Positions 46,942-55,497 of a DNA stretch of 64,000 bases are shown in pieces. Position 1 is the first letter of the stretch, and every line of letters begins with the position of its first letter. The position numbers and the translations under genes were made by a program. This DNA comes from G963675935 sp963719005 (GTDB taxonomy: Bacteria > Planctomycetota > Planctomycetia > Pirellulales > Thermoguttaceae): contig CAVRAR010000018.1 in the NCBI GenBank assembly GCA_963719005.1, positions 248,001 through 312,000 of the forward strand, written 5' to 3'. Below the pieces are notes generated by a model, which worked only from the letters and a program-made list of their open reading frames with translations, had not been told where the DNA came from and did no database searches.

Positions 46942-48925
46942 TGCGCGACACGGAAGTCCTGGTCTGTTTTCGCCCCCAAAACGCCGAGGCGTATGTCCTG
47001 CCCGGCACGCGGCTGGTCGAAGCGGCCGCCGAAGCCGGTGTCGTTCTGGACGTTCCCTGCGGGGGCGAAGGGCTCTGCGGCAAGTGCCGCGTGATGGTCG
47101 CCGCAGGCGCCGGCGAACCGACGCCCGTCGAGCGCGACCGCTTCTCGCCCGACGAGCTTCGCGCCGGTTGGCGGCTGGCGTGCCAGTCGCAGGTGTGCGG
47201 GCCGATGGAGGTCGTCATTCCGCCGGCCCCCGCCGCGCAAATAGAAAAGGGGTCAGAACTGTTTTTCAGATCGACTCCCTTGCTGGATCCGCCGGTGCGC
47301 AAACGATACGTGGAACTGCCGGCGCCGGCTCGCGGCGACGACCTGCCCGACCTGTTGCGGTTGGAACGGGCGATCGGCGCCGAAGCCTTGAAAATCGACC
47401 TCTCGCTCCTGCGGCAACTCCCCCGCCGGCTGCGCGAGGCCGACTTCCGCGGCACCGCCGTGTTGGCCGACGGCCGCCTGTTGGACTTCGAGCCGGGCAA
47501 TACCGCGGCCGACGCCTTCGCCGTGGCGTTGGATCTCGGCACGACCACGCTCGTCGCCGAGTTGTTGGATCTCGGCACGGGCGCACGCTGGGCCGTCGAT
47601 GCACGACTCAACCCGCAAATCCGCTTCGGCGACGACGTCCTTTCGCGCATCTTGTACGCCAGAGAAACGCCCGAGGGGCTGCGGCAGTTGCACGAGACGG
47701 TCGCAGCGGCCATCGACGAAATGATCGGCGAGTTGTGCCGCCAGGCCGGCGTCGCCCGCGACCGCGTCTACGAACTGACCGTCTCCGGCAACACCACGAT
47801 GCAGCAATTGCTCTGCCGGTTGGACACAAGTCCGCTGGGCGAAGTCCCCTTCGTGCCGGCGGGCGGACGCGGCCTGCCCTGCGCGGCCGTCGAGTTGGGC
47901 ATACACATCCATCCGCGCGGCGCGCCTACGTGATGCCCGTCATCGGCGGATTCGTCGGCGGCGACACCGTGGCCGGAATTCTCGCCACCGGCATGTTCGA
48001 TATTTCTCGTCAGACGGAGAAATGTGGCAAGCGTGTGCCACTGCTTGGAACAAGCAGTGCCGAGCACACACCATTGGGTCAGCACTGCTTGTTCCAAGCA
48101 GTGGCACACGCTGCTGACACTTGCCCTTTAGCCGATGCCCAGGCGCCGACGCTGCTGGTCGATATCGGCACCAACGGCGAGATCGTGCTGCTGGCCGATG
48201 GGAAGCTGTCGGCCGCCTCGACTGCCGCCGGCCCGGCGTTCGAGGGCGCCCGGATTTCGTGCGGAATGCGCGGCTGCACCGGCGCGATCGAAAAGGTCAT
48301 GGTCGAAGACGGCCGCTTGCGGACCAACGTGATCGGCAACGTCCCGCCGTCGGGCCTCTGCGGCTCGGGCCTGATCGACGTGGCGGCAGAACTGCTCCGG
48401 CACGGAATCGTCACTCCGCAGGGCCGGCTGCTGACGCCCGACCAACTTCCCCCGGACGTTCCGCCCGACCTGGCCGACCGTATTATTTTGCACGAAGGCC
48501 AAGTGTCGTTCCTCCTGGCCTCGAACAGCGAGACCACCGATGGCCGGCCGATCGCCCTCACGCAACGCGACCTCCGCGAACTGCAACTCGCCACGGGGGC
48601 GATTCGCGCGGGCATCGTCATTCTCTTGCGGCGTGCCGGACTCGAACCGGGCGATATCGACCGCGTGTTGATCGGCGGCGGATTCGGCAATTTCATTCGC
48701 CGCAGCAACGCCCAGCGCATCGGATTGTTGCCCAGCCGGATCGCGCACCATCGCATCCGTTACATGGGCAACACGTCGTTGGCCGGCGCCCGGCTTGCGG
48801 CCCTTTCACGGCGAGCCCGCCAGACGGCCGAGCAACTTGCGCGACGCACCGAGCACGTCGATCTATCGTGCGACGCGGAGTTTCATCGCGAGTTCGCCGA
48901 GGCAATGATCTTTCCGGAAGCATAG
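46941..48925 (+). CDS. RACo-like 2Fe-2S/ASKHA corrinoid-activation protein, frameshifted near 47920
   Basis: Residues 1-90 are a plant-type ferredoxin domain with Cys40, Cys46, Cys49 and Cys81 (VPCGGEGLCGKCRVMV, RLACQ). The ASKHA-type ATPase region (DUF4445 family) follows: FAVALDLGTTTLVAELLDLG, NPQIRFGDDVLSRILYA, LTVSGNTTMQQLL. At about 47915-47932 one base is missing; the next frame gives YVMPVIGGFVGGDTVAGILA and LLVDIGTNGEIVLLADG, PPSGLCGSGLIDVAAELL, IGGGFGNFIRR. Total about 660 residues. Between ILATGMFDIS and APTLLVDIGTNGE some 40 residues are encoded by the palindrome at 48031-48111. Members reduce and reactivate corrinoid cofactors of methyltransferases; URO-D-like methyltransferase homologues occur at 5.8-8.1 kb. 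Confidence 0.8.
48031..48111. repeat. Perfect 30-bp nested palindrome inside the RACo-like gene
   Basis: Arms 48031-48060 and 48082-48111 are exact complements over 30 bp around a 21-base loop. Inner hairpin: CACTGCTTG-(GAA/TTC)-CAAGCAGTG. It is translated in frame at a position where family members run straight on. Confidence 0.92.
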
Positions 48926-48973
48926 CAAGAGCGCAGCAGCCAATGCCGCCTGACGGCGCGACTGCGAACCTAG

Positions 48974-49046
48974 TGACCCCGACGGGATTCGGACCCGTGT
49001 TGCCGGCGTGAAAGGCCAGTGTCCTAGGCCTCTAGACGACGGGGCC
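48974..49046 (-). tRNA. tRNA-Glu (TTC)
   Basis: Read leftward it starts GGCCCCGTCGTCTAGAGG, has CCTTTCACG in the anticodon loop (TTC), GGGTCCGAATCCC in the T arm and CGGGGTC closing the acceptor stem with discriminator A. Length is 73 bases; CCA is not encoded. Confidence 0.93.
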
Positions 49047-49195
49047 AAGACCTGTCTGTATAACCGTTGCAGACGCAGGACGTCAAGGGGCCTCCCGCAC
49101 ACGTCGGAAAGACGACGCCCGTCGAAAAACGATAAACGACGAAACAGGAAGAGAAAAACTATGAGCAGGAGATTCCTGCTGACGGCGGGGGAGAC

Positions 49196-49426
49196 CTATT
49201 GCTTCTGGCCGCCGTTGCCGGCGACATCGGTCTGATCGGCGGCCTTCTCACTAGCAGCAACTTCGTTGCGGTGGATGGCGTCGAAGACCTCACGACGGTG
49301 GACCGGAACCTCCTTGGGCGCCTCAACACCCAAGCGGACCTTGTCCCCTCGGATCTCCACAACCACGATCGTAATGTCATCGTTGATGACAATACTCTCG
49401 TTCTTCTTGCGGGATAGAACCAACAT
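49196..49426 (-). CDS. csrA: Carbon storage regulator CsrA
   Basis: This is a 76-residue protein. ATG 49426 follows GAAGGAA at a good distance; a longer frame to 49507 lacks this. The sequence MLVLSRKKNESIVINDDITI, VVVEIRGDKVRLGVEAPKEV, PVHRREVFDAI matches CsrA through the whole beta-strand core and the RNA-binding PVHRREV helix start. The C-terminal 20 residues (ASEKAADQTDVAG) are a short polar extension. CsrA binds GGA motifs in mRNA leaders and controls translation of carbon and motility genes. It is a single gene next to tRNA-Glu. Confidence 0.95.
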   Translation of the reverse strand: MLVLSRKKNESIVINDDITIVVVEIRGDKVRLGVEAPKEVPVHRREVFDAIHRNEVAASEKAADQTDVAGNGGQKQ

Positions 49427-49857
49427 GGTACGTTCCTTCGCTCTCTTGCCAGAGCCTCCTACATTCACGCCCTGCCAATGGCTACAGTGTGTGCATACAC
49501 ACCTCAATCATTTTACGATACGCTGGAATTGGGCGATGTCAAGCGGATTCTCGATCCACAACGCGGTTTTTTTGGTTATTTTCTTGACAGGCGGCCAAAA
49601 GACGAGCGATCACGGTCTACAAGTAGATTCGTTTGACCGAGCCGCTGCTTGAACCAAGCAACGGTGGCATTCTGTAACCAATTGCTACATAATAGGATAC
49701 GTCAATTCCACCGCACCTGGGACCCGCAACCGGCGGACTATTCCTGATAATCCGATTGTAAGGGCCAGCCGGAGGTATTATCTCGCCAAAGTCTTGAACT
49801 GGCCGGCGAGACACGATAGGCGGAACATAGTCGCGTCCCGCACGACCTCGAAATCCG
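49427..49857. other. csrA upstream region
   Basis: No supported gene. At 49487-49502 lies a small palindrome, GTGTGT-GCAT-ACACAC, about 60 bases before the csrA start, which could be an operator. Nothing else stands out. Confidence 0.35.
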
Positions 49858-50351
49858 ATGCCTCTGAGCACAAGCGTCAATCTGCCGAGGGACCGCGAAG
49901 CTCGATTCCCGGATCAATGCATCGTCTGTGGTGCTCCGTCGCCCGACTCGACCGTTCGTCCGACAACCCTGATCTTCCGCTGGTGGACATGCGCGTGGCA
50001 TTTCTGCCCCCCACTTTTCGCTAGCAGTTCCCGCGTGCACGTGGTGCGGACGGCGTTTGCGGGCGCAATGGTCCCTCGATCTTGTGCTGATGATCGCCAC
50101 GATCATCGCCGCCGTTTGGCTGGCTATTGCCGCTGATTGAGAACCACTTTTCGCGTGTCGTCGAGAAGCTCATCGTGATGGGAGTCGGGCTGCCGGCAAT
50201 CGTGCCGCAGATCGTCTGGCGAGTCCTTCACCCTTATCCCTTCGACCTGACGGCCTATGCCAAGAGCGTCGACTACGAGTTTTGCGATGCGGAAGCCGCC
50301 CGCGGGTTTGCCGAGCTGAATCGAGATGCCGAGTGGGTGAAAATCAGTTAG
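49858..50351 (+). pseudogene. Zinc-ribbon membrane protein with two frameshifts
   Basis: Three consecutive frames together make one plausible protein. The first (ATG 49858) reads PRDREARFPDQCIVCGAP with a CxxC. After about 50020 the next frame reads VPACTWCGRRLRAQW with a second CxxC and the helix LDLVLMIATIIAAVWLAIAA. After about 50135 the last frame reads VMGVGLPAIVPQIVWRVLHP, YPFDLTAYAKSVDYEFCDAE and AARGFAELNRDAEW to the stop at 50351. Two CxxC pairs and one or two membrane helices resemble a small family of planctomycete membrane proteins of unknown role. Two indels within 120 bases suggest decay or sequence error. Confidence 0.5.
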
Positions 50352-50395
50352 CCCGCATTTCTCGCCACGCGGGGAAGATTGATAGCACTGTGTCC

Positions 50396-50466
50396 GGTGG
50401 GGCAGACATTTCTGTCTGCCAGATGCGTCGTCCTCTTACCGGCAGACAGGAATGTCTGCCCCACCG
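50396..50466. repeat. Nested palindrome upstream of the DUF47-Pit operon
   Basis: Arms 50396-50421 and 50442-50466 are complementary except for one extra G on the left. Inner hairpin GGCAGACA-TTTC-TGTCTGCC. It lies about 120 bases before the DUF47 gene. Confidence 0.85.
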
Positions 50467-50588
50467 TGGTGAGAAACGCCGGTTAGCGTAGCGTTTGGAA
50501 TTGGTTAGGGTCTCGTTAGAGCGGCTCCTTGCGGCAGGCCCCTTCGTCGTGTACATTGGCGGTTTCGTCGTTGCCAACGAGGCTCCGC

Positions 50589-51212
50589 ATGTTCAATTTC
50601 CTGCCGCGCAACACCAAGTTTTTCGACTACTTCGACCGCGACACCGAAGTGCTGATCCGCGCGGCCGAGTGTTTTCGCGAGTTTCTCGAATCGTCCGGCG
50701 ATCCCAAGGAGTACTCCGCCCGGCTGAAGGAACTGGAACACGAGGCCGACCGTGTCACCCACGAGGCGATGGGACTGCTGCACCGCACGTTCATCACGCC
50801 GTTGGAGCGGGGCGACTTGCGGCGGCTGATTCTGGCGCTCGACAACATCGTCGATTACCTCGACGACGCTGCCCGGCGCATCGCGCTGTACGACGCTGGC
50901 GCCATCCTGCCCGAGGTGTGTGCGATGGGGAAAGTGATCGTCGATCTGGCCAAGGCGGTGGCGGCCGCGGTCCACGATCTCCGCAATCTCCGCAAGAAGA
51001 ATCACGTGCTGGAACACTGCATCGAGATCCAGCGATTGGAGAACCTCGGCGACCACCTGCATCATATCGCCCTGGCGTCGATCTTCAAGAACAACCTGGA
51101 TCCGCTGACGGTGATCAAATGGAAGGAGATCGTCGATCTGATCGAATTGGCGATGGACGCGTCGGAGGAAGTCGCCCACGTGATCGAAGGGATCGTGCTG
51201 GAGAACGCCTGA
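50589..51212 (+). CDS. DUF47 (PhoU-like) phosphate transport regulator
   Basis: This is a 207-residue protein; ATG 50589 gives the family start MFNFLPRNTKFFDYFDRDTE. PhoU-like helical repeats follow: ELEHEADRVTHEAMGLLHRT, FITPLERGDLRRLILALDNI, VDYLDDAARRI, HCIEIQRLENLGDHLHHIAL and LIELAMDASEEVAHVIEGIV. The E/D-xxx-D patterns form the metal-cluster sites of the PhoU fold. Proteins of this group are encoded with Pit transporters and probably control their activity; the Pit gene starts 4 bases downstream. Confidence 0.92.
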   Translation: MFNFLPRNTKFFDYFDRDTEVLIRAAECFREFLESSGDPKEYSARLKELEHEADRVTHEAMGLLHRTFITPLERGDLRRLILALDNIVDYLDDAARRIALYDAGAILPEVCAMGKVIVDLAKAVAAAVHDLRNLRKKNHVLEHCIEIQRLENLGDHLHHIALASIFKNNLDPLTVIKWKEIVDLIELAMDASEEVAHVIEGIVLENA

Positions 51213-51215
51213 CGT

Positions 51216-52307
51216 ATGAGTCGCGAATCGGTCTGGGGATTTCTGGCGATCGCGTTTGCCGTGTGGGGCGTCGGCTACATGGGCTATCACGTCGGGGCGA
51301 TTGCCCTAAGCGCGCCCGCGTTGGTGACGATCGTTCTCGTGCTTGCCCTCGCTTTCGACTTTACCAACGGCATTCACGACGCGGCCAACTCGATCGCCAC
51401 GGTGGTTTCCACTCGGGTGTTGACGCCGTTGCAGGCGGTGGTTTGGGCCGCATTCTTCAACTTCGTGGCGGCCTACGTGTTCGGCGTCGGGGTCGCAAAG
51501 ACGATCGGCACCGGCGTCGTGCATGAAGAAGTCGTCGATATCCTCATGCTGCTGAGCGCGTTGTCGGGAGCCATTTTGTGGAACCTCATGACCTGGTATC
51601 TGGGCCTGCCCACCAGTTCGTCGCACGCTCTGATCGGCGCCCTGGCCGGGGCGGCGATCGCCAAGGCGGGCGTGGGAGCGGTGATCGCCGGCGGCCTGCT
51701 GAAGATCGCCGCCTTCATCGTTCTCTCGCCCCTGATCGGACTCGTGCTCGGCTTCGCAATCGGCGTGGGAATGACCTGGCTGTTTCGCAACTCGACGCCG
51801 CATCGCGTCGATTCGCTCTTCAGGAAAGGGCAACTCCTCTCCGCCGCCCTCTACAGCCTGGGTCACGGCAGCAACGACGCCCAAAAGACGATGGGAATCA
51901 TCGCGCTGGCGCTGTGCACTTGGAAAGGACAGTCGTTCGAGATCGCGTTTTGGATGAAGCTGGTCTGTTATGCCGCCATGGGCCTGGGCACCTTGCTGGG
52001 CGGCTGGCGAATCGTGAAAACCATGGGCTCGAAAATCACCAAGCTGGAGCCCTTCGGCGGATTCTGCGCCGAATCAGGGGCCGCGATGACCCTCTTCGTC
52101 ACCGAGGCGGCGGGCATTCCCGTCAGCACGACCCATACCATCGCCGGAGCTATCGTCGGGTTCGGCAGCACGCGGCGGCTCAGTGCCGTTCGTTGGGGGG
52201 TAACGGTCAACATCGTCTGGGCCTGGGTGCTCACCATTCCCGTCGCAGGCTGCATCGGGGCCGCGGCATACCTTGCCGTTTCTGGCATGACTCGGTTGTT
52301 TCGGTAA
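51216..52307 (+). CDS. pit: PiT-family inorganic phosphate permease
   Basis: This is a 363-residue inner-membrane protein with about ten hydrophobic helices. Both signature repeats are present: FDFTNGIHDAANSIATVVST in the N-terminal half and SLGHGSNDAQKTMGIIALAL in the C-terminal half, each with the Asn-Asp/His-Asp pair that binds the transported ion. LGLPTSSSHALIGALAGAAI and GIPVSTTHTIAGAIVGFGST are the matching second motifs. It imports phosphate with H+ or Na+ (or divalent metal-phosphate). It forms an operon with DUF47. The palindrome at 52321 begins 13 bases after the stop and is a likely terminator. Confidence 0.95.
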   Translation: MSRESVWGFLAIAFAVWGVGYMGYHVGAIALSAPALVTIVLVLALAFDFTNGIHDAANSIATVVSTRVLTPLQAVVWAAFFNFVAAYVFGVGVAKTIGTGVVHEEVVDILMLLSALSGAILWNLMTWYLGLPTSSSHALIGALAGAAIAKAGVGAVIAGGLLKIAAFIVLSPLIGLVLGFAIGVGMTWLFRNSTPHRVDSLFRKGQLLSAALYSLGHGSNDAQKTMGIIALALCTWKGQSFEIAFWMKLVCYAAMGLGTLLGGWRIVKTMGSKITKLEPFGGFCAESGAAMTLFVTEAAGIPVSTTHTIAGAIVGFGSTRRLSAVRWGVTVNIVWAWVLTIPVAGCIGAAAYLAVSGMTRLFR

Positions 52308-52320
52308 GATGGGTAAATCT

Positions 52321-52400
52321 GTGGGGTGGATCGAGCCAAGCGAGCCCCACCGTTTCTTCGAGTATTACTGGTGGGGCTCGCTTGGCTCGACCCACCCTAC
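52321..52400. repeat. Long palindrome after pit, probable terminator
   Basis: The 31-bp arms 52321-52351 and 52370-52400 have two mismatches and an 18-base loop. The arms contain GTGGGG and CCCCAC at their ends. No T-run follows, so termination would not be of the simple intrinsic type. Confidence 0.85.
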
Positions 52401-52533
52401 ATCGAACACGACCGGTTTCCGTGTTGCCGCGCCGGTTGACGATTCTGGCGCATAATTGATATGCTAGCAGTCTCGTTGCCACCCGGGGCGGCGGCCGTCG
52501 TTCCGCCGCCTCCACGTCAAGGGGGGTTTCAGG

Positions 52534-52881
52534 ATGAAGCTCGAATTGATCAACGTGGACCGGCAGAAGCCGCCGATCGTGCTGCATCAGTTTCCCGTGA
52601 TCGTCGGCCTCGATCCTGGCGCGGACGTCTGTCTCGATGACTCCGCCGTGGGCCACTATCAGTGCATGATCGACTTCAGCGACGGCGGATTGATGGTGTG
52701 GGACTTGGGCACGCGATCCGGCACGTTCGTCAACGGCGACCGCGTCTCTCGCAATGCTCCGCTGCAATCGGGCGATGAGCTCGGGTTCGGCAAGGTCTGC
52801 TTCCTGGTCCGCTACGACGACGGCACGGCCAAACCGCCAAGGCACAGTCACCGCCGCCGCCAACCGGCAGTCCCGGCGTAA
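52534..52881 (+). CDS. Small FHA-domain protein
   Basis: This 115-residue protein is almost entirely an FHA domain: IVLHQFPVIVGLDPGADVCL, DDSAVGHYQCMIDFSDGGLM, WDLGTRSGTFVNGDRVSRNA, LQSGDELGFGKVCFLVRY. The usual Arg of the GR-motif is replaced (GLDPGAD) and the SxxH motif reads AVGHYQC, so phospho-Thr binding may be weakened. The last 15 residues are basic (RHSHRRRQPAVPA). It should be cytoplasmic and act as an adaptor. Confidence 0.82.
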   Translation: MKLELINVDRQKPPIVLHQFPVIVGLDPGADVCLDDSAVGHYQCMIDFSDGGLMVWDLGTRSGTFVNGDRVSRNAPLQSGDELGFGKVCFLVRYDDGTAKPPRHSHRRRQPAVPA

Positions 52882-52935
52882 GATCGTCGGTCTGACTTTC
52901 GCCCGCACCGGTGTTTGCCGCGCAACAGCCCATTT

Positions 52936-52957
52936 GTTATGCTCAAGCATAACCTAC
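52936..52957. repeat. Single arm of the 18957-type palindrome
   Basis: The 22-bp GTTATGCT-CA-AGCATAAC core plus CTAC matches one arm of the element at 18957-19039 with one change. It lies just before the ribosome site of the next gene. Confidence 0.75.
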
Positions 52958-52972
52958 GGGAGACAAATTCTC

Positions 52973-54739
52973 ATGGCGCGCTCCACGACGAAAGTGGGAT
53001 ACTGGTTTCTCGTCCTATTCTCCTTGCCGTTCGCCGCCGTTGGAGTGGGCATGGGCGGGTGGGCGTTTTCAGGGGCCGTGGCGCATTGGAAGATGCAGCG
53101 ATGGGAAGAGACGCCGGCCAAGATCGTTCGGGCGAAGCTGGAGAGTCACTCAGGTTCCAAGGGCGGCTCCACCTATCAGGCGACCGCCGAATACACGTAT
53201 CGATTCGGCGACCGGCAGTATACGGGCCACCGGGTCGGCATCAGCGGCGGCAGCGACAACATCGGATCGTACCAGCAGGACGTGCATCGCCAGTTGAGCG
53301 CGCATCAAGTGTCGGGCCGCACTTTCCGCTGCTACGTCAATCCGGAAAACCCGGCCGAGGCGATTCTCTTCCGCGATCTGCGCTGGGAGGTGGTCGCCTT
53401 TCAGACGGTCTTTGGAACGATGTTCGGCATGGTTGGTTTTGGCCTATTGACCTTCGGCGTACTCAGTGGTTTCACGACGAGAGGCAGCCGCGCCCTCGCC
53501 CTGCTTCATCCCAACGAACCGTGGCTATGCAAGCCGGACTGGGCCGAGGGGAAGATCAAGTCTTCCGCGAAGATATTCACCATTGTCCTGCTGGTAGTCG
53601 CCCTCTACTGGAACGTGGCGTCCGTGCCCGCCTGGATGGCGTTTCCGCGTAACGCACTCGACAGCGGCCATCGACTGGCTCTGCTCTTGTTGGCATTTCC
53701 CGCCGTGGGGTCGCTTCTGATACTCTGCGCGGTCGTCTCCGTGCTGCGTTTGCGCAAATACGGGCAGTCGGTGTTCGAGATGGCTTCCGTTCCGGGCGTG
53801 ATCGGCGGGCAACTCGCCGGCGTGATCCGCGTCTCCAAGAAGGTCCAGCCTGAAGAGGGATTTCGCCTGACGCTCAATTGCATGCACAGTGTGACCACCA
53901 CCACCGGCAAGAAAAGCAGCACGTCGGAAAACGTCGTGTGGCAGGACGAGCAGATCATCGCGCACGAGTTGTCGCAAAGTGATCCCGAGCAGTCGGCGAT
54001 TCCCTTGCTGTTTCAGATTCCTTACGAATGCCGGCCGACCGACGAGACGGACCCGAACAACCAGACGGTTTGGCGGCTCGGGGCTTCGGCCAAAACGCCG
54101 GGCCTCGATTATTCGGCTACCTTTGAAGTGCCCGTCTTCAAAACGCCCGCGAGCGACCCGAATTTCGTCGTCGATCGCAGCCTGATTGCCCAGTACGTCG
54201 CGCCGGAAGACCCCGATCGCGATCTGCACGATGCCGGCGTCATCAAAACGCAGTCGCCCAGCGGCGAAGGCTTCCGGCTGGTGTTTCCCATGGGGCGGGC
54301 CATCGGAACGGGCGTCGCGCTGATGCTGCTCGGGCTGATATTCGGCGGCGTGCCGATCCTAATGCACTATTTGGGCGCTCCGTGGTTGCTCAACATCGTC
54401 TTCGCCTTTGGTTTCGGCGCCGTCGGATTGTTACTCCTGGCAGTCTCGATTGATGTCTGGTTTTATCGCAGCGTGGTCGATGTGTCGCCTGCCGGATTGA
54501 CGGTCGTCGGTGGGCTGTTCGGTTTTGGCCGCGAGAAGCAGGTCAACGCCGCCAACATCGAAAAAATCGAGCCCGTCAACCGCATGAGCGCCAATCAAGG
54601 ACAGGGTGGAAAAATCTGGTACGATATCCAGGTCGTCTTCCGCCCGACAAAGAAGATCACGATCGGCAAACGGATATTGGGGAAACGTCTGGCGAACTCG
54701 GTCATCCGCCAGATCGAGCAAGCGTTGGGCAGGCAGTAA
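52973..54739 (+). CDS. DUF3592-type membrane protein
   Basis: This is a 588-residue protein; ATG 52973 follows GGGAG. The N-terminal helix WFLVLFSLPFAAVGVGMGGW is followed by the DUF3592 pattern WEETPAKIVRAKLESHSGSK, YQATAEYTYRFGDRQYTGHR and RCYVNPENPAEAILFRDLRW, then helices near residues 145, 205, 235, 450 and 480. The soluble middle part (GVIRVSKKVQPEEGFRLTLN) and a C-terminal beta region (VDVSPAGLTVVGGLFGFGRE) are cytoplasmic or periplasmic sandwiches. Function is unknown. The ECF sigma gene follows after 4 bases, so they are likely co-transcribed. Confidence 0.82.
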   Translation: MARSTTKVGYWFLVLFSLPFAAVGVGMGGWAFSGAVAHWKMQRWEETPAKIVRAKLESHSGSKGGSTYQATAEYTYRFGDRQYTGHRVGISGGSDNIGSYQQDVHRQLSAHQVSGRTFRCYVNPENPAEAILFRDLRWEVVAFQTVFGTMFGMVGFGLLTFGVLSGFTTRGSRALALLHPNEPWLCKPDWAEGKIKSSAKIFTIVLLVVALYWNVASVPAWMAFPRNALDSGHRLALLLLAFPAVGSLLILCAVVSVLRLRKYGQSVFEMASVPGVIGGQLAGVIRVSKKVQPEEGFRLTLNCMHSVTTTTGKKSSTSENVVWQDEQIIAHELSQSDPEQSAIPLLFQIPYECRPTDETDPNNQTVWRLGASAKTPGLDYSATFEVPVFKTPASDPNFVVDRSLIAQYVAPEDPDRDLHDAGVIKTQSPSGEGFRLVFPMGRAIGTGVALMLLGLIFGGVPILMHYLGAPWLLNIVFAFGFGAVGLLLLAVSIDVWFYRSVVDVSPAGLTVVGGLFGFGREKQVNAANIEKIEPVNRMSANQGQGGKIWYDIQVVFRPTKKITIGKRILGKRLANSVIRQIEQALGRQ

Positions 54740-54743
54740 TCCC

Positions 54744-55487
54744 ATGCCAAAGCAACCGTCCACGTCCGGGGTGTCCGATGCGGCGGGCTTTGCCGCCACG
54801 CGATGGACGCTGGTGTTGGCGGCCGCACGCGGCAACGTCACGCCCCGCGCCGCCGAGGCGATGGCCGAGCTTTGCCGCGTCTATTGGTATCCGCTGTATG
54901 CCTACGTTCGCCGCCGCGGACACGACACTCACGAAGCCGAAGACCTGACGCAAGAATTCTTCTTGCGGTTGCTGGCCAAGAACTATCTGACCGGTATTGA
55001 CCGCAAAAAGGGCAAGTTCCGTGCCTTTCTGCTGGCCGCGCTCAAGCATTTTTTGGCGAACGAGTGGGACCGCTCACAGGCAAAAAAACGCGGCGGCGGA
55101 CGAACCCCTTTGCCCATCAGCACGGTCGACGCGGAAAATCGCTATCGCCTGGAACCCTGGCACGACCTGACGCCGGAAAAACTCTTCGAACGGCGTTGGG
55201 CGTTGACGGTCTTGGACAACGTTCTCGCTCGGCTGCAACTGGCACTCGGCTTCGAGGGCAAGCAGTCGGTTTTCGATCGGCTGAAACCGTTCTTGACCGG
55301 CGGCCGCGAGCCGAGCGGTTACGCCTGGGCGGCCGCCGAATTGGGAATGACTGAAGCGGCCGTAAAGACCGCCGTGCACCGCCTCCGCCGCCGCTATCGC
55401 CAACTACTCCGCGACGAAATCGCCCAAACCGTCGCCGGCCCCGAGGAAATCGACGACGAAATCCAGTATCTCTTGTCGTGCCTGTAA
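54744..55487 (+). CDS. ECF-type RNA polymerase sigma factor
   Basis: This is a 247-residue protein from ATG 54744. Region 2 is LCRVYWYPLYAYVRRRGHDT followed by EAEDLTQEFFLRLLAKNYLT. Region 4 is WAAAELGMTEAAVKTAVHRL followed by RRRYRQLLRDEIAQTV, a DNA-binding helix-turn-helix. A longer linker with GKQSVFDRLKPFLTGGRE is typical of planctomycete ECF factors linked to Ser/Thr kinase signalling. No anti-sigma gene is adjacent, so control may be through a kinase. Confidence 0.9.
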   Translation: MPKQPSTSGVSDAAGFAATRWTLVLAAARGNVTPRAAEAMAELCRVYWYPLYAYVRRRGHDTHEAEDLTQEFFLRLLAKNYLTGIDRKKGKFRAFLLAALKHFLANEWDRSQAKKRGGGRTPLPISTVDAENRYRLEPWHDLTPEKLFERRWALTVLDNVLARLQLALGFEGKQSVFDRLKPFLTGGREPSGYAWAAAELGMTEAAVKTAVHRLRRRYRQLLRDEIAQTVAGPEEIDDEIQYLLSCL

Positions 55488-55497
55488 GAGACACGAC

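Noticed and set aside
47246..47275. AAAAGGGGTCAGAAC-type sequence in the RACo-like gene as another inserted repeat
   Set aside because: It resembles a short repeat known from such genomes and gives the odd segment IEKGSELFF, but there is no clear palindrome or second copy in the window.
49617..49880. An 87-codon leftward frame upstream of csrA
   Set aside because: No family features, no ribosome site, and it overlaps the start of the zinc-ribbon membrane gene on the other strand.
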